Shown: in pieces, positions 52,997 to 61,455 of the stretch
Numbering within the stretch: position 1 is the first letter of the stretch
How the letters are laid out: each line of letters opens with the position of its first letter
From: Rhodoligotrophos sp. CJ14
GTDB taxonomy: Bacteria > Pseudomonadota > Alphaproteobacteria > Rhizobiales > Im1
Direction: 5' to 3'
Length of the DNA: 64,000 nucleotides
NCBI RefSeq assembly: GCF_038811545.1
Contig: NZ_CP133319.1
Span: 2,323,516-2,387,515, forward strand
Program-made: the position numbers and the translations under genes
The notes under the pieces: generated by a model
Told to the model about the DNA's origin: nothing
Databases searched by the model: none
Seen by the model: only the letters and a program-made list of their open reading frames with translations

Positions 52997-53268
52997 GACA
53001 GATCGCTTGGGTTGCGGATGCCGTCCGGCAGGAGATTGACCACCCCACATAGCGCAGTCGCCGCGTCTCGGAAAGGCCAACCGCGATTAAGGAGAAGACT
53101 GGGCTCGTCTCGCAAGCTGATACGCGGACTTGGCCCGGCGCCTCTTGGACCTCCCCTCGAGCGATGAACACGGGGCGCATGAAGCAGCGCGCCTGGCGCG
53201 CCAGCACGGGATGCGGTAAGGCCTCAGCGGAGATCGATCAGACGAGCGCAGGGCTTGAGCGAGCAAAA

Positions 53269-53288
53269 AGCATTCATGATGGAATGTT
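53269..53288. promoter_or_regulatory. TetR-type operator (site MFS)
   Basis: AGCATTC-ATGATG-GAATGTT: an inverted repeat with one mismatch, with the same half-sites and six-base spacer as copies at 54079, 59859 and 60027. It lies between the 3' end of the tetR-like gene and the MFS gene and faces the MFS gene's upstream region, though the distance (272 bases) is long for a direct promoter operator. Confidence 0.6.
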
Positions 53289-53309
53289 GTTGCCGAGAAT
53301 AGTGACCAC

Positions 53310-53984
53310 CTATTTCCCTCTGAGCTTCGTGACCAGCATGTCGATCAGCAGCTCGACTGAGCTGGTCAGCGTTGCCGGCGGGTCCCCCTCGAGCTTGCGC
53401 AATGCGACGCCGCGGAGCACATCGAGCATCAAGCGCCGGAGCAGCACGAGATCCTCGGTCGGCAATGGCGAATCACTGAAGATGCGGATCCAGCTTCGGT
53501 CGCGCACCTCGCTGATATCGCGCATCTCGCGGCTCATGCTGTCATGCAGATCTTGGTTGAACCTCTCATAAAGCCTGATTTCGAGGGCCGCCACATAAGC
53601 GTTGCTGCCGATAACGTCCCAGTAGTTGCTGACCATGGCACGTACCCGGTCTTCGAGGGACATCACAGAAAGCGTGCCGGGTGCGAGTTTCTCTTTCATG
53701 GCTTCGGCCAGGCGCAATCGGGCCGCGCAGAACAAGGCTTCGCGGGATTCGAAATGATACTGCAACGCTCCCCGTGACACGCCCGCCAGCCTCGCAACCC
53801 GGAGCGTCGAGAACCCGGCATAACCGAGATCGCTCAGCACCTGGATTGCCGCATTCACGAGCCTTTCGCGCGTCTCCATGCTGCGATCCTGCTTGAGGAC
53901 GCGGATACTGGCGCTTTCGGTCTCGGGCTGCAGGTGGCGTGACCGGGGGCGTGTCAGCCGGGTATCCTCGATATCGCTGGCCAT
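53310..53984 (-). CDS. TetR/AcrR-family regulator
   Basis: A 224-residue repressor. The helix-turn-helix is in YAGFSTLRVARLAGVSRGAL with the recognition helix RGALQYHFESREALF (about 70-84). The C-terminal domain is divergent, as expected for the ligand pocket. About 35 residues precede the first helix; an alternative start is ATG 53879. It is divergent from the ligase operon; a TATAAT -10 (54057-54052) on the minus strand lies next to a palindrome at 54079-54098, so autorepression is likely. Probable effector: an acyl-CoA or acid of the pathway. Confidence 0.9.
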   Translation of the reverse strand: MASDIEDTRLTRPRSRHLQPETESASIRVLKQDRSMETRERLVNAAIQVLSDLGYAGFSTLRVARLAGVSRGALQYHFESREALFCAARLRLAEAMKEKLAPGTLSVMSLEDRVRAMVSNYWDVIGSNAYVAALEIRLYERFNQDLHDSMSREMRDISEVRDRSWIRIFSDSPLPTEDLVLLRRLMLDVLRGVALRKLEGDPPATLTSSVELLIDMLVTKLRGK

Positions 53985-54051
53985 TCCTAAACTTCACGCT
54001 TCCTGAGCAGGGTCACGACATGAGCCCGGCGGTACGCGAGCTGTGCGGTCC

Positions 54052-54098
54052 ATTATAGCGGCGCCGTTGACAAGAGGAAACATTCATGAGTGAATAAT
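54052..54098. promoter_or_regulatory. Divergent promoters with TetR-type operator
   Basis: On the plus strand TTGACA (54067-54072) faces the ligase operon. On the minus strand TATAAT (54057-54052) with a -35 near 54080-54075 faces the tetR-like gene. The inverted repeat AACATTC-ATGAGT-GAATAAT (54079-54098) lies downstream of one -35 and overlaps the other, so a bound repressor would shut both promoters. Confidence 0.7.
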
Positions 54099-54165
54099 TC
54101 TTGCGCGCCAGCGCCCCTTTCACAAGACATGCTGCTCCGGGAGGTCCTCGAAGGGCTTACATTCC

Positions 54166-55797
54166 ATGCTTTCTGATCAGATCCCGACCGGCCCACAAGC
54201 TGCCGCGGCGCAATCGCCCCTCTTCTCTCTTTTCGAGCGGCCTGCTGCCTCTGCCCCGTTCCTTATTCTTCCAGACCGTGTGGTGACTTACGGTGAAGTG
54301 AGCAAACGCGCCCATCACCTTGCCGCAGGTCTTCATGCGGCGAGGCTGAGGCGTGGCGATCGCATCGCCCTCATGCTGCCGAACACCCCCGAATGGCTTG
54401 TGATTGCCGCTGCATGCTGGCGGCTCGGCGTGGCCGTCATGGCGCTGAATGTTCGTCTGGGCACCAAGGAGCTGGGCGACCTCGTCGCCCGCACCGAAAG
54501 CAAGGCCATCTTCTATGCCCCGAACCATCGCGACGGGGCTTGCGCGGAGGTCATCGCCCAGACCGATCCGGCAAAGCTTGCGAGCCTGCGCTGGCTCGTT
54601 GCCTGCGATGGCGGCACGGCACTCTCGAATGTCGCGGACGCAACCCCGCTCAGCCTTGCGGAGATTGAGAATTCTGGCCAGGAGAGCCCTGACCAGAACG
54701 CTGTTGAGTCAGGCGGGCCGCAAGATCCGTGCCTGTTCCTCGCAACCTCCGGCACCACGAGCGCGCCCAAGCTCGTCACCCATATTCAGGAGCGCGTGGC
54801 CCGGCATGCTCAGGATTGCGCGCGCACGATCGGCTTCGATGATGAAAGCAAAGTGCTGCTGGCCATCCCGTTCTGTGGTGGCTATGGCTTCACCATCGCC
54901 ATTTCCACCATAGCGGGCGGGCGCCCTCTGGTGCTCATGGACAATTTCGACCCGGCAGAAGCAGCCCGCCTCATCAAAGAGCATGCCGTAAGTCATGCCA
55001 TGGGCACCAATGACATGCTCGACAAGATGCTGAAGGCGACCGACGCTGAGGCACCTTTCCCGAGCCTCAAATTCTATGGCCACGCCAATTTCACGCCCGG
55101 CCTGACGGAGCTGCCGGCGGAGGCTGAGCGGCGCAAGGTCACCATGCGTGGCTTTTACGGCCTCAGCGAGACCTTGGCCTTCGTTGCCGCGCAGTCGCTG
55201 AATGCCTCGCTCGAGCGCCGCGCTGAAGGCGGTGGCCGCCTCGTCTGCCCCGATGCCCGTTTTCGCATCCGCGATCCGGAGACGGGCCGCTCACTTGGTC
55301 CCGGCGAGGTCGGGGAGATCGAGATCAACACCCCCAACATGATGATTGGCTATCTCAACGATCCCGAAAAGACGCGCGCCGCAATCACGTCGGATGGCTA
55401 TCTGCGCACCGGTGACTTCGGACAAATCGCTGACGATGGTGGCTTCACGTTCATCTCCCGCATGAATGACATGCTGCGGATCGGCGGCTATCTGGTCAGC
55501 CCCGTCGAGATTGAGGATGTGATCAAGGCCACGGGCAATATCGAGACTTGCCAGGTTGTTTCCGTCGAGACGGACAAGGGCGTGCGTCCCGTTGCCTTTG
55601 TGGTGCCCTCCGGCGATGGCGGAATCGACGAGAAAATGATCCTGCAACGCTGCCGGGCCGAGCTTGCCGTCTACAAAGTGCCGGTCGCCATTTTCGAGAT
55701 CCGGGACCTGCCCGTTGTGCAGGGACCGAACGGCGTTAAGGTGAAGAAGCACGAGTTGAGGAATATCGCCAAGGAGCGCCTTGCTGCCGCCCGCTAG
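54166..55797 (+). CDS. Acyl-CoA/aryl-CoA ligase (AMP-binding, benzoate-CoA ligase-like)
   Basis: A 543-residue ANL-superfamily ligase that activates a carboxylic acid with ATP and CoA. The P-loop is LATSGTTSAPKL (about 189-200), A5 is GFYGLSETLAF, A7 is YLRTGDFG, A8 is MLRIGGYLVSPVEIEDVI and the C-terminal catalytic Lys is in GPNGVKVKKHEL. The pattern is nearest to benzoate/cyclohexanecarboxylate-type ligases, but the acid is not predictable. First gene of a plus-strand row with OYE-like reductase, SDR and hydratase genes. The leader contains the TetR-type operator. Confidence 0.9.
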   Translation: MLSDQIPTGPQAAAAQSPLFSLFERPAASAPFLILPDRVVTYGEVSKRAHHLAAGLHAARLRRGDRIALMLPNTPEWLVIAAACWRLGVAVMALNVRLGTKELGDLVARTESKAIFYAPNHRDGACAEVIAQTDPAKLASLRWLVACDGGTALSNVADATPLSLAEIENSGQESPDQNAVESGGPQDPCLFLATSGTTSAPKLVTHIQERVARHAQDCARTIGFDDESKVLLAIPFCGGYGFTIAISTIAGGRPLVLMDNFDPAEAARLIKEHAVSHAMGTNDMLDKMLKATDAEAPFPSLKFYGHANFTPGLTELPAEAERRKVTMRGFYGLSETLAFVAAQSLNASLERRAEGGGRLVCPDARFRIRDPETGRSLGPGEVGEIEINTPNMMIGYLNDPEKTRAAITSDGYLRTGDFGQIADDGGFTFISRMNDMLRIGGYLVSPVEIEDVIKATGNIETCQVVSVETDKGVRPVAFVVPSGDGGIDEKMILQRCRAELAVYKVPVAIFEIRDLPVVQGPNGVKVKKHELRNIAKERLAAAR

Positions 55798-55837
55798 AGC
55801 ATTTCGAGCCTAAGCGGCCGCTTCAACGAGAGAGCAT

Positions 55838-56995
55838 ATGCCTGCCAGCAAACTGTTTGAGCCGCTTACCATCAGAGAGGTGACCCTCTCCAATCGCGTC
55901 GTAGCATCGCCCATGTGGCAATATGCCGGGGAACGAGGCTATCCCACCGATTGGCATCTGATGCATCTCGGGCGCATGGCATCCGGCGGCACCGGTCTGG
56001 TGATGCAGGAAGGCACGACGATCGAAAAGCGGGGCCGTGGCACCGTCGGTGATCTCGGCATCTGGGATGACAGCTATATCGAGCCCCTGCGCCGCCTGGT
56101 CGGCATCATCAAGGCCAATGGCGCCGTGCCGGGAATCCAGCTCATGCATCCCGGCCGCAAGGCACGCCAGCACCGCCCCTGGGAAGGGCGCCGCCCGCTG
56201 GACCATTCGAGCGACCTCTGGGATTGGCACGAATGGGAAGTCATCGGCCCAAGCCCCATTCCGGTGGCTGAGGGCTTTCCCATCCCCCGCGAAATGACCG
56301 CAGCCGACATTCGCGCGGTGATCGGGGCCTGGGCCGCGGCCGCCGAACGGGCCGATGCCGCCGGTTATGAGGTGATCGAGATCCATGGCGCCCATGGCTA
56401 TCTCCTTCACGCTTTCATGTCGGAAGCGGCAAACCAGCGTCGCGATGCATATGGCGGCTCGTTCGCCAACCGCATCCGGCTCACCCTCGAAGTGACCGAG
56501 GCCGTTCGCGCCGTCTGGCCTGAGCGCAAGCCGCTTTTCATGCGCCTGTCCTGTGTGGACGAGGTCGGCTGGACCATGGCAGAGACGATCAAGCTCACAC
56601 GCGAGCTGATGGCACGCGGCATTGACGTGATCGATTGCAGCTCGGGCGGGCTCGGCGGGTCACCCGTCGCAGGCGCACGCGCCTATTACGGTTATCAGGT
56701 TCCCTATTCAGCCCGATTGCGACGTGAGACCGGCGTGTTGACAGCGGCGGTCGGGCTCATCGTGCATGCCGATCAGGCGGAAGGCATCATCGCCAATGGC
56801 GAGGCCGACCTGGTGGCGGTCGGCCGGGAGCTTCTCTACAATCCCAATTGGGCGGCCGATGCAGCACAAAAGCTGGACGCTTTGCCCAATTTCGACAACA
56901 TGCCGGAACGGATGGGATTCTGGCTGCGCAAGCGCGCCCGGGCAGTCGAGGGCTTCGTGCCATCGACTTATGAGCCGGCATCTACCGAGGCATAG
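55838..56995 (+). CDS. Old Yellow Enzyme-type NADH:flavin oxidoreductase
   Basis: FMN-dependent ene-reductase or demethylase of 385 residues. FMN/substrate sites are visible as LSNRVVASPMWQYAGERGYP (about 15-34), the HGAHGYLLHAFMSEAANQR region (catalytic His pair, about 187-205) and GRELLYNPNWA near the C-terminus. It lacks an iron-sulfur/NAD-binding extension, so it is the single-domain YqjM-like class. In a pathway with CoA ligases it could reduce an unsaturated or aromatic-derived ring. It lies 40 bases after the ligase gene. Confidence 0.92.
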   Translation: MPASKLFEPLTIREVTLSNRVVASPMWQYAGERGYPTDWHLMHLGRMASGGTGLVMQEGTTIEKRGRGTVGDLGIWDDSYIEPLRRLVGIIKANGAVPGIQLMHPGRKARQHRPWEGRRPLDHSSDLWDWHEWEVIGPSPIPVAEGFPIPREMTAADIRAVIGAWAAAAERADAAGYEVIEIHGAHGYLLHAFMSEAANQRRDAYGGSFANRIRLTLEVTEAVRAVWPERKPLFMRLSCVDEVGWTMAETIKLTRELMARGIDVIDCSSGGLGGSPVAGARAYYGYQVPYSARLRRETGVLTAAVGLIVHADQAEGIIANGEADLVAVGRELLYNPNWAADAAQKLDALPNFDNMPERMGFWLRKRARAVEGFVPSTYEPASTEA

Positions 56996-57077
56996 CAGAG
57001 CAAGCTGTTATCGGTGACGCCTCGCCGCTAAACATCTGCCCGATCGGGACGATCGCGATTATCGGAGGAAACGGAAC

Positions 57078-57842
57078 ATGGAGTTGAAGGGAATTGCCGC
57101 GCTGGTCACCGGAGGAGCCTCGGGCCTTGGCCGTGCGAGTGCCGAACGGCTGGTGGAACAAGGCGCTCGCGTCGTCATCGTGGACCTTCCGACCTCCGCG
57201 GGCGCCGAGACCGCGCGGGCCATCGGACCATCGGCCAAGTTCGTTGCGGCTGACGTGACCAATGAAGAGCAGATGCAGGCCGCCGTGGAGGCGACGGCGG
57301 AGTTCGGCGATCTTCGCGCGGTTGTTCATTGCGCCGGCCGCGGTGGCGCCCTGCGCATTCTCGACAAGGAGGGCAATCCGGGCTCACTCGACCATTATGA
57401 GGGGATCGTGCGCCTCAACCTCGTGGGAAGCTTCAATGTCTTGAGGCTCGCGGCCGCCCGCATGGCAAAGGCGGAAGCCATGGGCGAAGAGCGCGGCGTG
57501 ATCATTCTTACCGCCTCCATCGCCGCCTACGAAGGTCAGATCGGCCAGATCCCCTATGCCTCCTCCAAGGCGGGCATTGTCGGCATGACGCTTGTCGCCG
57601 CGCGGGATCTTGCAAGCCGCGGCATCAGGGTCTGCACTATCGCCCCCGGCATCTTTGACACGCCATTGCTGGCGCGCTTGCCCGAGCCCGTGAAGGCCTC
57701 GCTGGGTGCTTCCGTGCCAAACCCGGCGCGCCTGGGGCGTCCGGAGGAATTTGCGCTGCTCGCCGAGCATATTATTCGCAACCCGATGCTCAATGGTGAG
57801 ACAATCCGATTGGACGGCGCGCTGCGCATGGCGCCACGATAA
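57078..57842 (+). CDS. Short-chain dehydrogenase, 3-hydroxyacyl-CoA dehydrogenase type
   Basis: A 254-residue classical SDR resembling type II 3-hydroxyacyl-CoA dehydrogenases (HSD10). The NAD motif is LVTGGASGLGRASAERL (about 10-26), V-I-V-D-L selects NAD, N-x-G-is partly changed (VHCAGRGGALRI), and the catalytic tetrad includes S in TASIAAY and Y-x-x-x-K in YASSKAGIVG (about 161-170). A good GGAGGAAACGG precedes the ATG. Position between reductase and hydratase genes suggests a beta-oxidation-like step. Confidence 0.92.
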   Translation: MELKGIAALVTGGASGLGRASAERLVEQGARVVIVDLPTSAGAETARAIGPSAKFVAADVTNEEQMQAAVEATAEFGDLRAVVHCAGRGGALRILDKEGNPGSLDHYEGIVRLNLVGSFNVLRLAAARMAKAEAMGEERGVIILTASIAAYEGQIGQIPYASSKAGIVGMTLVAARDLASRGIRVCTIAPGIFDTPLLARLPEPVKASLGASVPNPARLGRPEEFALLAEHIIRNPMLNGETIRLDGALRMAPR

Positions 57843-57877
57843 CCAGAACGACTGATCAGGAAGCTCCAGGAGGCAGC

Positions 57878-58639
57878 ATGGCGGAAGTGAACTTCTCCGA
57901 ACGCGATGGCATTGCCATCATCGAGATCAACCGGCCGGAGGCGCGCAACGCGGTTAACCGGGCCGTCGCCGAGGGCATTGCCCAGGCAATTGAGACCCTG
58001 GACGCGCGCGATGACCTGCGCGTCGGCATCCTCACGGGCGCCGGCGGCAATTTCTGCGCCGGCATGGACCTCAAGGCCTTCCTGCGCGGGGAAAAGGTGG
58101 TGCTCGAGGGACGCGGCTTTGCGGGGCTCATCGAAGCACCGCCGAAGAAGCCACTGATCGCCGCCACTGAGGGCTATGTGCTGGCTGGCGGCTTTGAGCT
58201 CGCGATAACCTGTGACCTCATCGTTGCCTCCCGCGAGGCAAAGTTCGGTGTGCCCGAGGTAAAGCGCGGGCTGGTCGCCAATGCCGGCGGTCTGGTCAGG
58301 CTGCGGCGGCAGATCCCGCAGCGGATCGCCATGGAGCTGGTGCTCACCGGCGACATGATCTCCGCCGAGCGTGCGGAGCGCTACGGGTTGATCAACCGGG
58401 TGGTGGAGCCCGGCACCGCCTTGGAAGAAGCGATCAAGCTCGCCAAAGCTATCGTCGAGAATGGCCCAATGGCGGTCTCGATCAGCAAGCGCGTGGTGCT
58501 TGAGTCGCAGGACTGGCCGACAACCGAGATGTTCCAGCGCCAGCGTGAGATTACGGCGCCGATCTTCACCTCGGAAGATGCCCGCGAGGGCGCCACGGCC
58601 TTTGCAGAGAAGCGCAAACCGGTTTGGAAGGGTCGCTAA
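57878..58639 (+). CDS. Enoyl-CoA hydratase/isomerase family protein
   Basis: A 253-residue crotonase. The oxyanion segments are GAGGNFCAGMDLKAF (about 59-73) and EGYVLAGGFELAITCDLIVA. The catalytic-type glutamates are in GFELA and PEVKRGLVANAGG. AGGAGG lies directly upstream of the ATG. It is last in the ligase-OYE-SDR-hydratase row and ends at a strong terminator, so the four genes form one transcription unit. Confidence 0.93.
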   Translation: MAEVNFSERDGIAIIEINRPEARNAVNRAVAEGIAQAIETLDARDDLRVGILTGAGGNFCAGMDLKAFLRGEKVVLEGRGFAGLIEAPPKKPLIAATEGYVLAGGFELAITCDLIVASREAKFGVPEVKRGLVANAGGLVRLRRQIPQRIAMELVLTGDMISAERAERYGLINRVVEPGTALEEAIKLAKAIVENGPMAVSISKRVVLESQDWPTTEMFQRQREITAPIFTSEDAREGATAFAEKRKPVWKGR

Positions 58640-58665
58640 TCCAACTGCTGTTCCCAGAAAACAAG

Positions 58666-58698
58666 AAAAAGGCCGCCGTTCCCGGCGGCCTTTCTCGT
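58666..58698. terminator. Bidirectional terminator
   Basis: A stem GGCCGCC/GGCGGCC with loop GTTCCC, preceded by AAAAA and followed by TTTCTCGT. It lies 26 bases after the hydratase stop and 18 before the convergent amidohydrolase stop. Classical bidirectional Rho-independent terminator. Confidence 0.85.
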
Positions 58699-58716
58699 GT
58701 TCGGAATCGAGCCCGG

Positions 58717-59760
58717 TCAGATCGAGAGACTGTAAACCCGCGCCGCCGTTCCGCTGAGCATGGCCACTTTCTCCTCAGCGGAATATCCGCTGACCAGCCG
58801 CTTGAAGGCGTTCCACAGAACGGCGTAGTTGCACGATATCTGGTCGACGGGAAAATTGCTCTCGAACATGCAGCGCTGCGGTCCGAACGCCTCAATGCAG
58901 GTCTCGACATAGGGGCGCCAAGCCGCGGCCATTTCCTCCGATGAAGGCGGCTCCGGCCGCTCGTGAAAGCCAAACCCGCTCAGCCGCATGGCAAGCCCGC
59001 CCAGCTTGACCGTTACATTTTCGTGGCGAGCAATCTCGAGGATGCCCTTCTTCCAGACAGTGAACACGTCCTCGCGCTTGCCGGCATAAGGGCCGATACC
59101 CACGGGCCCGCCCACATGATCAAGAATGATCGGCTGATCCGGAAACGTCTTCGCGAGGTCAGCCACATCGGACAGCTGGTGGTGATAGACCCACGCATCG
59201 AAGGTGAGGCCCAGCGGCTTTAGCTTGGCGAAGCCCTCACGCAGCTTCGCATCCAAAAGCAACTCAGGCGGTGGCGTGCGCATCGTCGAGCGCACCTCCG
59301 GGCTCGGATCCCAGGCCGTCGACTGGCGAATGCCTTTGAAGAAGCCGCCCCCGGCCTCGATATGCGCAACCAGCACCTCCTCCACGGAGGCGCCTTCGGT
59401 GAGATCCGCGCGGCTGACAATGCCTGCGCAAAGCCCGATCGGACCATATTTTCCTGCCGCGCTGTCCCGGGCGATCTCAGCGAAGAACTCGGTCTCGCCC
59501 ACCGGCTTCATATTCTCTGGCCCGGTGGTGCGATAGCGCTCGGTGCAATCAACGAACACCGTGGCGCGCACATTGTGACCGGATCGAGCATCCGCCAGCA
59601 TCTCTTCCGCCATGTAGCGGGTGCGTGGCGCGTCCCACAAATGGTGATGCGCATCGATCACCGGCAGATCCGGCTCGATGATCTCTTCCTGGCGCTTGCC
59701 GAGCCAAGCCGGATCGCCCGGTGGCAATATCGCATCGGAAGTCATTGGCTTGTCAGCCAT
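58717..59760 (-). CDS. Amidohydrolase-2 family metal hydrolase
   Basis: A 347-residue TIM-barrel hydrolase of the amidohydrolase-related family (decarboxylases and lactonases). The metal motif HHHLWD is at about residues 38-43 (IDAHHHLWD); other ligand regions are ILDHVGGP (about 216-223) and MFESNFPVDQ (about 298-307). Relatives hydrolyse cyclic esters (for example lactones) or decarboxylate acids. The operator-containing promoter lies 98-127 bases upstream. It is convergent with the hydratase gene and belongs to the same predicted TetR regulon. Confidence 0.9.
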   Translation of the reverse strand: MADKPMTSDAILPPGDPAWLGKRQEEIIEPDLPVIDAHHHLWDAPRTRYMAEEMLADARSGHNVRATVFVDCTERYRTTGPENMKPVGETEFFAEIARDSAAGKYGPIGLCAGIVSRADLTEGASVEEVLVAHIEAGGGFFKGIRQSTAWDPSPEVRSTMRTPPPELLLDAKLREGFAKLKPLGLTFDAWVYHHQLSDVADLAKTFPDQPIILDHVGGPVGIGPYAGKREDVFTVWKKGILEIARHENVTVKLGGLAMRLSGFGFHERPEPPSSEEMAAAWRPYVETCIEAFGPQRCMFESNFPVDQISCNYAVLWNAFKRLVSGYSAEEKVAMLSGTAARVYSLSI

Positions 59761-59858
59761 ACCTATCGCCCCTCCCTTGATATGATCAGCCCTCGGCGGA
59801 GCAGCCGCGAGAAATGGACCCGGCGAGAGTCGCGGAGCAATCCCGTGTTCCGACCGTT

Positions 59859-59887
59859 AACATTCACAGCCGAATGTTTTTTGTCAA
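59859..59887 (-). promoter_or_regulatory. Promoter with TetR-type operator (amidohydrolase)
   Basis: On the minus strand -35 TTGACA (59887-59882), then three bases and the inverted repeat AACATTC-GGCTGT-GAATGTT (59878-59859), which is a perfect repeat of its half-sites. The expected -10 region falls inside or at the end of the repeat (TGTTAA). Architecture and sequence are nearly identical to the site at 60018-60046. Confidence 0.75.
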
Positions 59888-60017
59888 GAACGCGATCAGA
59901 CAACCATCGGCTCCCTGGGAACCCTCCCGCATTCTCTCTGTAGAACGCGGCGGCGTTGGTCGGCCTGCGCCTGTTCAGTAACGCTTCGAAAGAAACTGTC
60001 TCCCATCACATCAGCGC

Positions 60018-60046
60018 TTGACAAAAAGCATGCTTGTCTGAATGTT
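60018..60046 (+). promoter_or_regulatory. Promoter with TetR-type operator (binding protein operon)
   Basis: TTGACA (60018-60023), three bases, then AGCATGC-TTGTCT-GAATGTT (60027-60046), an inverted repeat with two mismatches in the left half. A mirror of the amidohydrolase promoter 130 bases away. It drives the substrate-binding protein, ligase and oxidoreductase genes. Confidence 0.65.
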
Positions 60047-60154
60047 TCAGGCCAGTAACATCGTCAACCTGTGCCATGGCAGCGGCTCGGGGCACGGCAT
60101 AGAGAACAGACAGGGAAACCGCAGGCCGGAGCCCGAGCCCCAGGGAGGATTTCC

Positions 60155-61384
60155 ATGCGCTTTTCAAGAACGCTTCTCGCGGCGATTTCACTCTTCGCCG
60201 TCGCAGCCCAATCACCGGCGACTTTCGCTCAGAGCGCGCCTGTCGATGACGTCAAGGTGGGCGTGCTCACTGACATGTCGAGCGTCTTTTCCGACTTGGT
60301 CGGCAAAGGCTCCGTGATCGCAGCCCAGATGGCGATTGACGATTTCGTCGCGGCCGAGAAGCCCGATTTCAAGGTCTCCATGATCTCTGCGGACCACACC
60401 AGCAAGGCGGACGTGGCCTCGAACGTCGCGCGCCAATGGATCGACCAGGAGGGCGTTGATGTCATCACCGACATTGCCGGCGCCTCCGTCACGCTTGCGG
60501 TATCGAAGGTGGGTGCAGAGAAGAACAAGATCGTCCTTGCAACCGCCTCGGGCCAGAACAGCCTGACCAGCGAGGATTGCCAGCCGACGGCCCTTCACTG
60601 GACCTACAACACGCGCGCGGTCTCCGGCACCACCGCCCGCGCCGTCACCAAGGAAGGCGGCAACAAGTGGTTCTTCATCACGGCTGATTATGCGGGTGGC
60701 CGCTCCCTTCAGGAAGATGCAACCGAAGGCGTGCTCGCCGAGGGCGGCGAGGTCGTTGGTTCGATCAAGCACCCCTTCAACAGCCAGGACTTCTCCTCCC
60801 AGCTGCTCACCGCCCAGACCTCCGGCGCCAACGTGGTGGCCTTCGCCAATTCGGGCCCGGAGTTCGTGAACGGCACCAAGCAAGCGATCGAATACGGCAT
60901 TAACACCCAGGCGAAGCTCGTCGGCCTGCTGCCATATGTGACCGACATCCACACCTTGGGCCTTGAAGCAACCCAGGGCATGTATGTGACCGATCCCGCT
61001 TATTGGGACCGCAACGATGCCACCCGGGCCTGGTCGAAGCGCTTCTTCGAGAAACACGGCAAGATGCCGACCTATGTCCAGGCAGGCCTCTATTCCGGCA
61101 TCATGCATTACCTGAAGGCGGTCAAGGCCGCTGGTACGACCGACACGGAAGCCGTTCTCGCCAAGATGCGCGAGATGCCGATCAATGACGCGTTCACCGA
61201 CAATGCCAAGCTGCGCGAGGACAACATGGTCGTTCGCGACATGTATGTTTACAAGGTGAAGGCGCCGGCGGACTCGAAGGGTGAATGGGACCTCTACGAG
61301 TATCAATACACCGTCCCCGGTGATCAGGCTTTCCGCCCGCTCTCCGAGAGCAAATGCCCCCTTCTCGCGAAGAACAAAGGCTGA
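60155..61384 (+). CDS. ABC transporter substrate-binding protein (branched-chain amino acid/aromatic type)
   Basis: Periplasmic Peripla_BP_6 protein of 409 residues. Signal peptide MRFSRTLLAAISLFAVAAQS is cleaved near FAQ-SA. The mature part starts DVKVGVLTDMSSVFSDLVGK and includes the hinge regions KNKIVLATASGQNSLTSEDC and the repeated NKWFFITADYAGG segment. This subclass often binds aromatic or other hydrophobic acids rather than leucine. GGGAGG precedes the ATG. Permease and ATPase genes are not in the window and may lie downstream of 64 kb. Confidence 0.92.
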   Translation: MRFSRTLLAAISLFAVAAQSPATFAQSAPVDDVKVGVLTDMSSVFSDLVGKGSVIAAQMAIDDFVAAEKPDFKVSMISADHTSKADVASNVARQWIDQEGVDVITDIAGASVTLAVSKVGAEKNKIVLATASGQNSLTSEDCQPTALHWTYNTRAVSGTTARAVTKEGGNKWFFITADYAGGRSLQEDATEGVLAEGGEVVGSIKHPFNSQDFSSQLLTAQTSGANVVAFANSGPEFVNGTKQAIEYGINTQAKLVGLLPYVTDIHTLGLEATQGMYVTDPAYWDRNDATRAWSKRFFEKHGKMPTYVQAGLYSGIMHYLKAVKAAGTTDTEAVLAKMREMPINDAFTDNAKLREDNMVVRDMYVYKVKAPADSKGEWDLYEYQYTVPGDQAFRPLSESKCPLLAKNKG

Positions 61385-61455
61385 TCCACGCGAGATTGCC
61401 GCTGCGCGGGCAGCAGATGCCCGCCTGCCTCCTGTCCCCTCCAGGAAACGGGCCT

